Source: Chthonomonas sp. (GTDB taxonomy: Bacteria > Armatimonadota > Fimbriimonadia > Fimbriimonadales > Fimbriimonadaceae). Taken from it: a stretch of DNA of 64,000 nucleotides. Both the position numbers and the translations under genes were made by a program. This document shows positions 35,514 to 43,502 of this stretch, piece after piece (position 1 is the stretch's first letter; every line of letters starts with the position of its first letter). The stretch covers positions 62,001 through 126,000 of the forward strand of contig JAEURR010000009.1 of the NCBI GenBank assembly GCA_016788115.1, written 5' to 3'. The notes beneath the pieces are model-generated. The model saw only the letters and a list, made by a program, of their open reading frames with translations. It made no database searches and was not told the DNA's origin.

Positions 35514-36599
35514 ATGTCGATTGCATCCATCATTCTCACCACCGCCATTTTGTCGCAGACCGCGCCGCCGGTCGCCGGACCTGAGGTCGCTCCCAAGCCG
35601 GCCGAGAAGGTCACGCTTGAGCGGGTGTATCCCCAGGGTAAGCGGCTGACTTACAAGCTCGTGAGCAAGCTGTTCAGCGAGGAACGCGACTACTCGATGG
35701 ACACGTTCATGCCTGAGGTCTCGGGTACCGAGTACACGTTCATGATCGATGTGCTGCAGCGCAAGCCCGATGGGATCGCGACGGTCCTCTACCGCCGACC
35801 GACGATCACGGCAGTCGTGGGTGAGACCGCGCTCAGCGATGAAAGGCGGGTGAACGTCAAGCTGGATTGGATCCTGCGAATGACGGTTTCGCCCGTGAAC
35901 GAAGTGCTCGGGATGGTGGACGAGACCCCCAAGAAGCCGGAGCCTAAAAAGAAGCCAGAGGAATCAACACCCGAGAGTAGCGAGTGGATTCGGTCCACGT
36001 CGGCAGCGTCCGCAGTTCAGCCGGAGTTGATCGTCTACTTTGCACCGTACATTTCGGAAATCTATCGTCTGGCGTCGTTCACCGGCAGCTTCGACAGTTC
36101 CCTCGATCTCGCGCCGAGCTTCCCGTTTGACCCCGTCTCCGTCGGGGAGACTTGGAAGAAGACCGTGGGTTATTCTCCGCAACCGCTGCGAGGGTCAAAG
36201 AAGGCCGCCATGCAGAGGCTGGACTACAACTACACCTACAGGGGCATGACCACATTCGAAGGGAAGTCGTACCAGTGGGTCACGGCGGAACTCAAAGTGA
36301 ATTCGGACATCGCTGGCTTCTTCAAGGGCCAGTTCAGCAATGGCGACGAGATCCCCATTACTAAGGTCCCGTTAAAATTGAATGCCAATGTGGACTTCTA
36401 CTTGGACCCAGTGACTCTCTCACCGATAAAGACCCGCGCTCGCTCTGAGGGTGAGTGGGCCATGTGGTCGACCTTGACACCGGGTCAGGCGTCGGCTGAA
36501 GGTCGGCTGAAGGGCGACACCACCCTTGACTTCGTCTCGGCAACCGCGATTCCTGCTGCCAAGCCATCGAAACCAGCTTCCAAGCCCAAGCGCAAGTAA
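35514..36599 (+). CDS. Secreted protein of unknown function (Lys/Pro-rich tail)
   Basis: A 361-residue exported protein (signal ASIILTTAILSQ). The beta-rich body contains VSVGETWKKTVGYSPQPL, similar to a block in the secreted protein at 31790, and ends in a Ser/Pro/Lys-rich tail (AKPSKPASKPKRK). An inner Pro/Lys/Glu-rich linker (KKPEPKKKPEESTPES) splits the body into two halves. I do not recognise the family. The ATG at 35514 has no clear Shine-Dalgarno. The gene stands alone between the acyl-CoA dehydrogenase and HD-GYP genes. Confidence 0.7.
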   Translation: MSIASIILTTAILSQTAPPVAGPEVAPKPAEKVTLERVYPQGKRLTYKLVSKLFSEERDYSMDTFMPEVSGTEYTFMIDVLQRKPDGIATVLYRRPTITAVVGETALSDERRVNVKLDWILRMTVSPVNEVLGMVDETPKKPEPKKKPEESTPESSEWIRSTSAASAVQPELIVYFAPYISEIYRLASFTGSFDSSLDLAPSFPFDPVSVGETWKKTVGYSPQPLRGSKKAAMQRLDYNYTYRGMTTFEGKSYQWVTAELKVNSDIAGFFKGQFSNGDEIPITKVPLKLNANVDFYLDPVTLSPIKTRARSEGEWAMWSTLTPGQASAEGRLKGDTTLDFVSATAIPAAKPSKPASKPKRK

Positions 36600-36657
36600 T
36601 TTGCGCGGCGAATTGGGGAGCGATACCGTCTTTACGGGCGGGTCACTCCCCTTTTCT

Positions 36658-37917
36658 ATGCGTGCCCGACGAACACTCTATCTACACTTGGCGATAGGAT
36701 TTGCCGCCAGTGCGAGCATCGTGGCTTTATGGCTAACACCGTCGGGCGGGGTCGTCTCACCGCTTCTACTAGCATTTCTAGCAGGGTGCATGATTGCGTC
36801 GGAGCTCATCCCGATTCACCTCAGCCGCTGGAACCTGCGCATCACCGTGACCCTTCCATTTCTCGCGGCTCTGTCGGCCACGGCGGGTCCGCTCACTGCA
36901 ATTGCGATCGACTTTCTGGCCTTCAGCATCGCCGCCATCGGATTCTGGTTAGTCCAGCGCCATCGGATCCACACCAGTCAGTTCTTCTTGAACGCGCTCG
37001 TGAGCGCGACGAGCGCTGGCGTGGCGGGCCTTGTTCAGGTGGCGGCTTCGGGCGGGGCTGGAGGCTCGATCATGAGCGAAGTGACGGTTTTTGGCGCAAT
37101 CTACTCATTGACCAACATTTTGCTGGTGGCGGTAGCGCAGGGCGAGTCGTGGCGGGACGTCCGTGGACTGGTGACTCGCGACGCGGTTTCGATGGTCGCA
37201 GCGGTCGGGCTGCTTTTACTTTTGGGACTCGGCGTGGCGGCGGCGATCGAGACGGGAGCGAACTTCCTCCTGCCGTTCATGCTTATTCCGGTCCTGATGC
37301 TTCGGGCCGCTATGGACCTGAAAGCGCGCAGCATCGATCACACCTTTGAGACCGTCATCGCGCTAATGCTCATGCTGCAGCGTGCGCATCCGTACTCCCA
37401 CGGGCACCTGGAGCGCGTCGCTTCACTCGCCGAGAAAGTCGCGCTCAAACTGGGTCTCTCAGCGCGGCGCGCACATCAAGTCCGCGAGGCGGCGATCCTC
37501 CACGACATCGGAAAGATTGCGATCGACGAGCAAGTCTTAGAGAAGCCCGGCAAGCTCACAGAGGAGGAGTTTGAGCATGTCAAGAAGCACGCTGAGTATG
37601 GAGCGCTGATTCTCGGGGAATGCGATCATTTCCTCCCGTTGGTGCCGTGGATCCGTAGCCACCACGAACGTCCGGACGGCGGAGGTTATCCCCAGCGATT
37701 GCCCGATGCAGAGATCCCCATTGAAAGCAAAATCATCGCTGTGACGGACGCGTTTGACGCCATGGTTGGTGGGGGCATGCCCGGTGAGAAGCGTAGCTAC
37801 CGCGACCCGATGGACCTGCAAGGCGCCCTTGCTGAGCTAGATCGTTGCGCGGGCACCCAGTTCGATCGCCGTGTCGTGATTGCGTTTCGAGATGTGCTGT
37901 TGGGAGGTGAAGCATGA
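36658..37917 (+). CDS. HD-GYP c-di-GMP phosphodiesterase, membrane-anchored
   Basis: A 419-residue protein. Residues about 10-225 hold 6-7 membrane helices (LHLAIGFAASASIVALW, LLLAFLAGCMIASELIP and others), a sensor-like membrane part. Residues about 230-400 are an HD-GYP domain with all catalytic marks: HPYSHGHLERVA, ILHDIGKIAIDEQVLEKPG, and HHERPDGGGYP. It should split c-di-GMP to pGpG or GMP. ATG 36658 gives the shortest frame with a good first helix. It overlaps the next gene by 4 bp (ATGA), with GGAGGTGA as the ribosome binding site. Confidence 0.9.
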   Translation: MRARRTLYLHLAIGFAASASIVALWLTPSGGVVSPLLLAFLAGCMIASELIPIHLSRWNLRITVTLPFLAALSATAGPLTAIAIDFLAFSIAAIGFWLVQRHRIHTSQFFLNALVSATSAGVAGLVQVAASGGAGGSIMSEVTVFGAIYSLTNILLVAVAQGESWRDVRGLVTRDAVSMVAAVGLLLLLGLGVAAAIETGANFLLPFMLIPVLMLRAAMDLKARSIDHTFETVIALMLMLQRAHPYSHGHLERVASLAEKVALKLGLSARRAHQVREAAILHDIGKIAIDEQVLEKPGKLTEEEFEHVKKHAEYGALILGECDHFLPLVPWIRSHHERPDGGGYPQRLPDAEIPIESKIIAVTDAFDAMVGGGMPGEKRSYRDPMDLQGALAELDRCAGTQFDRRVVIAFRDVLLGGEA

Positions 37918-38558
37918 TCGTCAGCGTCGTGTTGGGGCTGTGCGTGCTGAGCGTCCTTGGTTTGGGTTGGTACATCCGAATTGGCCTTCCTCGCGAACTG
38001 GACGAACGGTACCGATCGTCGTTCGCTGCCCTCAATCGCGCATTGGAACTGCGGTTCCCGCAGTACGTCGACATGACCACCCAGGTCACCGAGCTTGCGC
38101 TGGCTTTGGGGGCAGAGATGAAGCTGTCCAAGCGCGACTTGCAGGCGCTGGAGTGGTCGGCAGCGTTGCGCGATCTAGGCTTGTGCTCGGTGCCGTACGT
38201 CCTGATCAACGAAAAGAACCCGGCGCAGTGGTCCGACTCCGAGACGGCGTCTTTCGAGCGGCACGCAGAGGTCGGGGCAAGCCTGCTAGACCTGGTTCCG
38301 AATCTGAGTTACCTTGCGCCGATCGTCCGACATCACCACACCCCGTACCGGCAGATGAAGGATGCGCCGGTGCAGAGCCGGATTTTGAACGTCGTCACGG
38401 GCTACCTGATGCAAGAGCGCGCGGCAGGGAGTGTCTTCGCCCGAGATCACATCGCAAGCCAACAGGGGCAGCTTTACGACCCTGCCGTGGTGCGAGCGTT
38501 GCAAGCGGTACTATCCGAGCACTATGTCGGAACAGCCCGAGACCTCGCCCTCAGTTAG
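37914..38558 (+). CDS. Degenerate HD-GYP-like protein, coupled to the active HD-GYP
   Basis: A 214-residue protein with one N-terminal membrane helix (MIVSVVLGLCVLSVLGLGWY). Its body aligns with the HD-GYP upstream, but the HD pair is now RD (AALRDLGLCSVPYVL) and the GYP block is HHHTPYRQMK, with no GGGYP. It should therefore not be catalytic and may serve as a subunit or c-di-GMP sensor of the intact enzyme. It starts within the stop of that gene and ends inside the next gene (35 bp overlap), which makes a chain of overlapping genes. Duplication then decay is the likeliest origin. Confidence 0.78.
   Translation: MIVSVVLGLCVLSVLGLGWYIRIGLPRELDERYRSSFAALNRALELRFPQYVDMTTQVTELALALGAEMKLSKRDLQALEWSAALRDLGLCSVPYVLINEKNPAQWSDSETASFERHAEVGASLLDLVPNLSYLAPIVRHHHTPYRQMKDAPVQSRILNVVTGYLMQERAAGSVFARDHIASQQGQLYDPAVVRALQAVLSEHYVGTARDLALS
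38509..38514 (+). promoter_or_regulatory. -10 element, leaderless-type (glycosyltransferase)
   Basis: TACTAT ends 9 nt before the ATG at 38524, inside the end of the degenerate HD-GYP gene. No Shine-Dalgarno is seen. Confidence 0.4.
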
Positions 38559-40197
38559 CCAGTGGCTGCGGTGGATCGGGCCGGCGGTCTTTGCTGTCGC
38601 GCTACTCATCCGCTTGATGGGAATCCAGTGGGGGTTGCCTGACGCCACCAAGCAGTTCAGCCTGCATCCTGATGAACCGATCATCCTCGCGTACGCGCGG
38701 CAGATCAACCTCGCCGAAGGGAAGCTGGATCCTGGCTTCTACAATTATGGAACGCTTTATCTCACGACGCTGAACTTCGCGAGCAAGGTGGTTGCTGCAT
38801 ACGCCGCACCGGACGCGACCGACCGCAACGCACACCTAGCCGGGCGCGTGATCAGCGCACTCGCCGGCGCAGGTCTGGCCTGGCTGGTGGTGGTGGCACT
38901 GCGACGCATGGGTGTGGGTGCCATCGGTGCCGCTGTTGGAGGCCTCAGTATTGCGTTTTCTCCGGCCCTGGTTGTCCATTCCCGGTTCCAAACGGTGGAT
39001 ATGCTCGCCGTCTTTTTGCTCATGGCCGGACTCGTCTATGCGCTCAGATGGTGCTATCCAATCGACGGCATCGACCCGTCTCCGAACCGAACGGCAGTGT
39101 GGGCTGGGCTGCTCGTTGGGCTCAGCGCGGGGACCAAGTACACCGGAATATTGGGGCTGCTGGCGCTGGGGCTCATGGCTTGGACGCTCGCTCCAACGGT
39201 CCGGTGGAAGACCCTCGGAACGGCGCTGGCGACGTGCATGGCGGGCTTCTTCATCGGCACTCCCGGGTTGATCCTCAACTTTTCGAAGTTCAAGGTGGAC
39301 TTCAAGTACGAGATGGCCCACACCAGCACCGGCCACGGTCTCGTCTTCATGGCCACCCCGAGCGGCTTCGAGATGCACTTCACCAACCTTCTGATGGGAT
39401 TGGGCGGGATCGCGGTACTCATGGGCGGGGCCGGACTGATCTGGATGTGCATCAAGCGAGTACCGGGGGCGCTAGCGCTCGTGCTCTTCGGACTCGCTTA
39501 CTACATCCTCATCGGCCGAGCCGAAGTCAAGTTCATGCGGTATGTCTTTCCGCTCATTCCGCTGCTGAGCATAGGGCTCGGTTGGCTCGTGCATCATGCC
39601 CATGTCGCGGGTGGGAAGCTCCGAGTCACCTTGGTCCCGCTCAGCTTCCTCGCTCTGGCGGGGTTCGGTTCTGGGGGACTTGCAGGTGCGGCGGCCGAGA
39701 CGGTGTGGATGCAGGGCGAGGACCCGCGAGACGCAGCAGCAGGTCTCTTGCGCAAGGAAGGAGTAGGGAAGACCGTGGGGATCGTTTCGGATGCCTGGTT
39801 CTACACGCCGACTTTGTGGCCAACCTCCGCCGCACCAAGGCCGATCCCCTTCGCGAGTCGATTGGAGTTTCAAAGCCAAACGAACAATCCCAAGGTTGTG
39901 CAGTACATCCCTCCCGACGGGCTTGACGCCCGCAAGCCTTGGGCCCCCGAACTCATCGATGAAGTCGCCCCCGATTTCATCGTGATCAGCAGTTTCGAGC
40001 TGGAGGACGTCGAGCGGATTTGGAACGCTGGCATTGATAAGAGTCCTGAGGCCGAGTGGAATCGGGCCGAGCGGTTCATGAAGCGGCTCGCCGAGCAGTA
40101 CACGCCTTACCGAGTGTTTGGCCCGGCGAAGCCGTCGGTGCACGACATGGAGTACACCCATCCCACGGTGCGGATTTGGAAGCGAACGAAGACCTAA
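38524..40197 (+). CDS. Membrane glycosyltransferase, GT39/PMT-like
   Basis: A 557-residue polytopic inner-membrane protein (about 11-12 helices). The first periplasmic loop carries FSLHPDEPIILAYA, the acidic active-site loop typical of GT-C/PMT family enzymes (ArnT, PMT, DUF2723-like), and a C-terminal soluble domain of about 150 residues follows. It would move a sugar from a polyprenyl-phosphate donor to a lipid, protein or polymer in the envelope. ATG 38524 is used because the frame before it overlaps the HD-GYP-like gene in another frame. The acceptor is unknown. Confidence 0.85.
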   Translation: MSEQPETSPSVSQWLRWIGPAVFAVALLIRLMGIQWGLPDATKQFSLHPDEPIILAYARQINLAEGKLDPGFYNYGTLYLTTLNFASKVVAAYAAPDATDRNAHLAGRVISALAGAGLAWLVVVALRRMGVGAIGAAVGGLSIAFSPALVVHSRFQTVDMLAVFLLMAGLVYALRWCYPIDGIDPSPNRTAVWAGLLVGLSAGTKYTGILGLLALGLMAWTLAPTVRWKTLGTALATCMAGFFIGTPGLILNFSKFKVDFKYEMAHTSTGHGLVFMATPSGFEMHFTNLLMGLGGIAVLMGGAGLIWMCIKRVPGALALVLFGLAYYILIGRAEVKFMRYVFPLIPLLSIGLGWLVHHAHVAGGKLRVTLVPLSFLALAGFGSGGLAGAAAETVWMQGEDPRDAAAGLLRKEGVGKTVGIVSDAWFYTPTLWPTSAAPRPIPFASRLEFQSQTNNPKVVQYIPPDGLDARKPWAPELIDEVAPDFIVISSFELEDVERIWNAGIDKSPEAEWNRAERFMKRLAEQYTPYRVFGPAKPSVHDMEYTHPTVRIWKRTKT

Positions 40198-41069
40198 ACC
40201 TCGTCATCGAGGAGTTTCTGGACGAGTTTCGCCACGAGAGGGGGGTGAGCGAGAACACCATCCTCGCGTACCGCAACGACCTGACCATCGCTGCGCAACT
40301 GTTCGAGACGGCGGGTCTGGAGCGGTGGGCCGATTTGGATGCAGCGAGGATCTTGCAGTTCGAGCGGTCGCTCGGTGCGCCGCTCGCCCCAACCACGGCC
40401 GCCCGCCGCCTGAGCGCGCTCCGCTCGCTGCTAAAGTACCTCCAGCGACGTCGCGGGATCGCCATCGAGATGCCCGAGACTGGCCAGCGGAAAAACCGTC
40501 GACCGGTGCCCAAAGCACTCAGCGTGGACGACTGCAACCGACTCTTGGAGTCCGCCGATCTTTCGACCCCGAGCGGTTTGCGCGATCGAGCTCTACTCGA
40601 ACTCCTGTACGGCGCGGGGCTGCGAATATCGGAAGCCGTGACGCTTCCGATCAGCGCAATTGACCGCGAAAGCGTGACCCTAAGAGTTCACGGTAAGCGA
40701 AACAAGACGCGGCTGATTCCGATCCCAGGGGAGACGCTGGAGTGGATCGAGCGGTACCTGCGCGATGCCCGTCCGCGTCTCGTGAAAAAGCCCCGCGAGG
40801 AGGTACTGCTTAGCGATCGTGGGTTGCAAATGCGCCGCACAACCGCATTTGCTAATCTTGAGCGGCTCAGCGTGCGGGCGGGACTTCCCCCGGTTTCGCC
40901 GCATGACCTACGTCATACCTACGCGGTGCACCTGTTGAAAGGCGGAGCCGATCTGCGCGCCGTGCAAGAGTTGCTCGGGCACGAGTCGATCTCGACGACG
41001 CAGATCTACACGCAACTTGATATGGACGAGGTCCGGCGCAAATACGCCAAGGCTCACCCTCGACCTTAA
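40176..41069 (+). CDS. Tyrosine recombinase XerC/XerD
   Basis: A 297-residue site-specific recombinase of normal length. It has a SAM-like N-terminal core-binding domain (FLDEFRHERGVSENTILAY) and a catalytic domain with Arg in GAGLRISEAV, Lys in VHGKRNKTRLIPI, HxxR in SPHDLRHTYAVHLL, His in LLGHESISTTQ and Tyr in IYTQLD. It resolves chromosome dimers at dif with a partner. No ATG is in frame; TTG 40176 inside the end of the glycosyltransferase gene gives the family length. XerC and XerD cannot be told apart here. It ends in a 4-bp overlap with the convergent ferredoxin-like gene. Confidence 0.92.
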   Translation: MEANEDLNLVIEEFLDEFRHERGVSENTILAYRNDLTIAAQLFETAGLERWADLDAARILQFERSLGAPLAPTTAARRLSALRSLLKYLQRRRGIAIEMPETGQRKNRRPVPKALSVDDCNRLLESADLSTPSGLRDRALLELLYGAGLRISEAVTLPISAIDRESVTLRVHGKRNKTRLIPIPGETLEWIERYLRDARPRLVKKPREEVLLSDRGLQMRRTTAFANLERLSVRAGLPPVSPHDLRHTYAVHLLKGGADLRAVQELLGHESISTTQIYTQLDMDEVRRKYAKAHPRP

Positions 41070-41269
41070 AACTGATGCGCGCGGAGAATTGGGAATTCCG
41101 TCTTGCCCGATTCGAGCATCATCTCGATGTACACCTCGCACATGCCGCACCCTTGGGCACAGCCGAATCGCTCGCGGGCGTCATCCACGCTCTCAATCTT
41201 TTCCGCCTTGAGGGCCTTGAAACTGATTCCGGCGCACAGACACATCTTGACCGGGCACGGATCGACCAT
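41066..41269 (-). CDS. BFD-like [2Fe-2S] protein
   Basis: A 67-residue protein with four cysteines in the BFD pattern: CLCAG near the start and CAQGCGMC near residues 36-43. This fold binds a [2Fe-2S] cluster; it is known from bacterioferritin-associated ferredoxin, nitrite reductase and NifU-like proteins. The extra Cys5 (MVDPCPVK) is outside the set. The start is ATG 41269 with TAGAGT 5 nt upstream. It lies after tsaD on the same strand with a 21-bp gap but likely has its own promoter. Confidence 0.8.
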   Translation of the reverse strand: MVDPCPVKMCLCAGISFKALKAEKIESVDDARERFGCAQGCGMCEVYIEMMLESGKTEFPILRAHQF

Positions 41270-41274
41270 AGTGC

Positions 41275-41280
41275 ACTCTA
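41275..41280 (-). promoter_or_regulatory. -10 element, leaderless-type (BFD-like)
   Basis: On the minus strand TAGAGT ends 5 nt before the ATG at 41269; CTGACC lies about 18 nt upstream as a possible -35. Confidence 0.5.
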
Positions 41281-41290
41281 CGCGATCCAG

Positions 41291-42298
41291 TCAGGGTAGG
41301 TCAGCATTAGGAAAAACATCGAGGGTGAAATCGCTGACCTCGCCGCCAGCCAATCTGACGGATCCCGCAAGTGCGATCATGGCGGCGTTGTCGGTGCAGT
41401 AGATCGGCTCCGGAGTCGCGAACACGACCCCGGCGCGCTCGGCTTCGCGGCGTAGAGTCTCCCGTAGAGGTGTATTCGCAGCGACCCCGCCGACGAGCGT
41501 GAGCGCGCTCAACGATTCCTGCTCACAGGCGCGGACCGCTTTGGTCACGAGTGCGTCAACCACGGCCGCTTGCAGCGAGGCAGCAAGATCGGCCGGGTTG
41601 AGCCGGTCGCCTTCGGTCTGTACCGTGCGCATCACCGCTGTTTTGAGCCCACTAAAGCTGAAGTTGAACGGCTGGTTGGGGACACCCCGGGGAAGTCGGT
41701 ACCGCCTCGGATCGCCCTGGCGTGCGCACTCTTCGACGGCGCGCCCCCCGGGATAGCCCAGTCCGAGCAAACGAGCGCACTTGTCGAACGCTTCGCCCGC
41801 GGCATCATCCAGCGTTTGACCGAGTAGCGTCTGCTTGCCCGGCGCGTTCACCCGAACAAGCTCGGTATGACCTCCGCTGGCGATGAGGCAGAGGTGGGGG
41901 AACGGGAAGTCGGGGGAAGTCAGGTAGGGGCTGAGAATGTGTCCTTCGAGGTGGTGTATGCCGATGAGAGGCACTGCGAGGCCAAACGAGAGAGCCTTGG
42001 CAGCCGAGACTCCGACGGAGAGAGCTCCTATCAAACCTGGGCGATTGGTCACCGCAATGGCTCTGACTTCTGCCAGTGAAAGCTTGGCTTGCTCTAGGCA
42101 CTCGGCCAGTCCCGGCAGCAGCGCTTCCACGTGAGCGCGCGCGGCCGCTTCGGGTACGACCCCGCCCCACTTGGCGTGCATGTCCACCTGACTCGCAATG
42201 TGCAACCCACGTACCCGGGTGCCTTCCAGGAGCGCAAGAGAGGTTTCGTCGCAGCTCGATTCGATGCCGAGGACAACACCAGGGTAGGTTGAAATCAA
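41291..42298 (-). CDS. tsaD: tRNA N6-threonylcarbamoyladenosine transferase subunit TsaD
   Basis: A 335-residue ASKHA-fold protein: VVLGIESSCDETSLALL, IGIHHLEGHILSPYL (metal-binding HxxGH), CLIASGGHTELVRV, and GGVAANTPLRETL. It joins threonylcarbamoyl to A37 of ANN-reading tRNAs with TsaB, TsaE and TsaC. TTG 42298 is chosen: it overlaps the stop of rimI (TTGA) and gives the family start (MISTYPGVVLGIESS). rimI-tsaD is a common pair, often with tsaB, which is not in view. Confidence 0.95.
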   Translation of the reverse strand: MISTYPGVVLGIESSCDETSLALLEGTRVRGLHIASQVDMHAKWGGVVPEAAARAHVEALLPGLAECLEQAKLSLAEVRAIAVTNRPGLIGALSVGVSAAKALSFGLAVPLIGIHHLEGHILSPYLTSPDFPFPHLCLIASGGHTELVRVNAPGKQTLLGQTLDDAAGEAFDKCARLLGLGYPGGRAVEECARQGDPRRYRLPRGVPNQPFNFSFSGLKTAVMRTVQTEGDRLNPADLAASLQAAVVDALVTKAVRACEQESLSALTLVGGVAANTPLRETLRREAERAGVVFATPEPIYCTDNAAMIALAGSVRLAGGEVSDFTLDVFPNADLP

Positions 42299-42774
42299 CT
42301 GGGCGTCTCCCAATGGCCTAGACCATGGAGCCACATGACAATCGCATTCTCCCGGTTGTCGGGATAGTAACCCTTGCGCACGGCTGCCTGGCGGAACCCC
42401 AGTTTTTCGTACATCGCGATGGCGGCCGTGTTGCTGGCCCGTACTTCGAGGGTCGAGCAGGTCATTCCGGCATCGCACGCAGTCTCCAACAGTGCCACCA
42501 TCAGCCGTTCGCCAATGCCAAGCCGGCGATGGTTAGGGTCAACCGCGATGGTGGTGACATGAGCTTCGTCGACGACGTGCCAGCAACCGCCGTAGGCTAC
42601 GAGCTTGCCATCGAGCAGCGCGACCAAGAACGACGAGGCAGCCTGATCGAGTTCATTCTTGAACGATTGCTCGGACCACGCTGCCCCATTCACGCGCTGC
42701 TCGATTTCCAAGATCGCGGGAATGTGCTCGGTCAGAAGCCGCGTAAACCGTATCGTCTTGAGATCAGGCTTCAT
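42295..42774 (-). CDS. rimI: Ribosomal-protein-alanine N-acetyltransferase-like GNAT
   Basis: A 159-residue GNAT protein. It has the acetyl-CoA block VDPNHRRLGIGERLMVALLE, the motif ASNTAAIAMYEKLGFRQAAV, and the terminal YYPDNRENAIVMWL typical of RimI (acetylates the N-terminus of bS18). ATG 42774 lies one base after the livF stop, and it overlaps tsaD by 4 bp (TTGA), so livF-rimI-tsaD are translationally linked. Confidence 0.92.
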   Translation of the reverse strand: MKPDLKTIRFTRLLTEHIPAILEIEQRVNGAAWSEQSFKNELDQAASSFLVALLDGKLVAYGGCWHVVDEAHVTTIAVDPNHRRLGIGERLMVALLETACDAGMTCSTLEVRASNTAAIAMYEKLGFRQAAVRKGYYPDNRENAIVMWLHGLGHWETPS

Positions 42775-42775
42775 C

Positions 42776-43477
42776 TCAGCCGCCCAGATACGCCTCTTTG
42801 ACCTTCGGATTCGTAAGCAAAGCCTTGCCAGTGTCGCTGAGGACCACCGATCCCGTCTCAAGCACGTAGGCGCGGTGGGCGATCTCCAAGGCGCGGTGGG
42901 CGTTCTGCTCGACGAGCAATACTGTGGTGCCCTCTTTGTTGATGTCCAAAACGATGCGGAAGATCTCCGCGACGAGGTTCGGAGCGAGTCCAAGACTGGG
43001 TTCGTCCAGCAAGAGCATCTTGGGGCGCGACATGAGCGCTCTGCCAATGGCAAGCATTTGCTGTTCGCCACCGCTCAGGGTGCCCGCGCTCTGGCGGAGC
43101 CGTTCGCGGATGCGGGGAAAGCGAACCATGACTGCGTCCATATCCTTCTCGGTCTCATCATCGGTGCGGATGAACGCGCCAAGCTGGAGGTTTTCGAGAA
43201 CCGTCATGTTGGTGAAGATGCGCCGACCCTCGGGAGAGTGACCGATGCCGCGCTTGACGATCGCGTCCGCGTCCTCGCCAATCAGGGGCTGATCCATGAA
43301 TTGGATCGAACCTGACCGCGCACGAATCATGCCGCTGATCGATCGGAGGAGCGTGCTCTTACCCGCGCCGTTGGATCCAATGATGCTGACGATCTCGCCC
43401 GCATTGACGTCGAGATTGACACTCTTCAGCGCGTGGATGGCTCCGTAATAGACGTTCAGATCCCGGACGGTCAGCAT
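42776..43477 (-). CDS. livF: Branched-chain amino-acid-type ABC ATP-binding protein LivF
   Basis: A 233-residue ABC ATPase: Walker A GSNGAGKSTLLRSI, signature LSGGEQQMLAIGRAL, Walker B KMLLLDEPSLGLAP, switch histidine region LLVEQNAHRAL. Length and motifs match LivF, which energises LIV-type high-affinity uptake with LivG, LivH, LivM and a binding protein. None of these partners is nearby; instead rimI-tsaD follow one base later. The ATG at 43477 has TACCCT 13 nt upstream. Confidence 0.92.
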   Translation of the reverse strand: MLTVRDLNVYYGAIHALKSVNLDVNAGEIVSIIGSNGAGKSTLLRSISGMIRARSGSIQFMDQPLIGEDADAIVKRGIGHSPEGRRIFTNMTVLENLQLGAFIRTDDETEKDMDAVMVRFPRIRERLRQSAGTLSGGEQQMLAIGRALMSRPKMLLLDEPSLGLAPNLVAEIFRIVLDINKEGTTVLLVEQNAHRALEIAHRAYVLETGSVVLSDTGKALLTNPKVKEAYLGG

Positions 43478-43502
43478 GATGTCGCGTCAGAGGGTACCCG
43501 GT

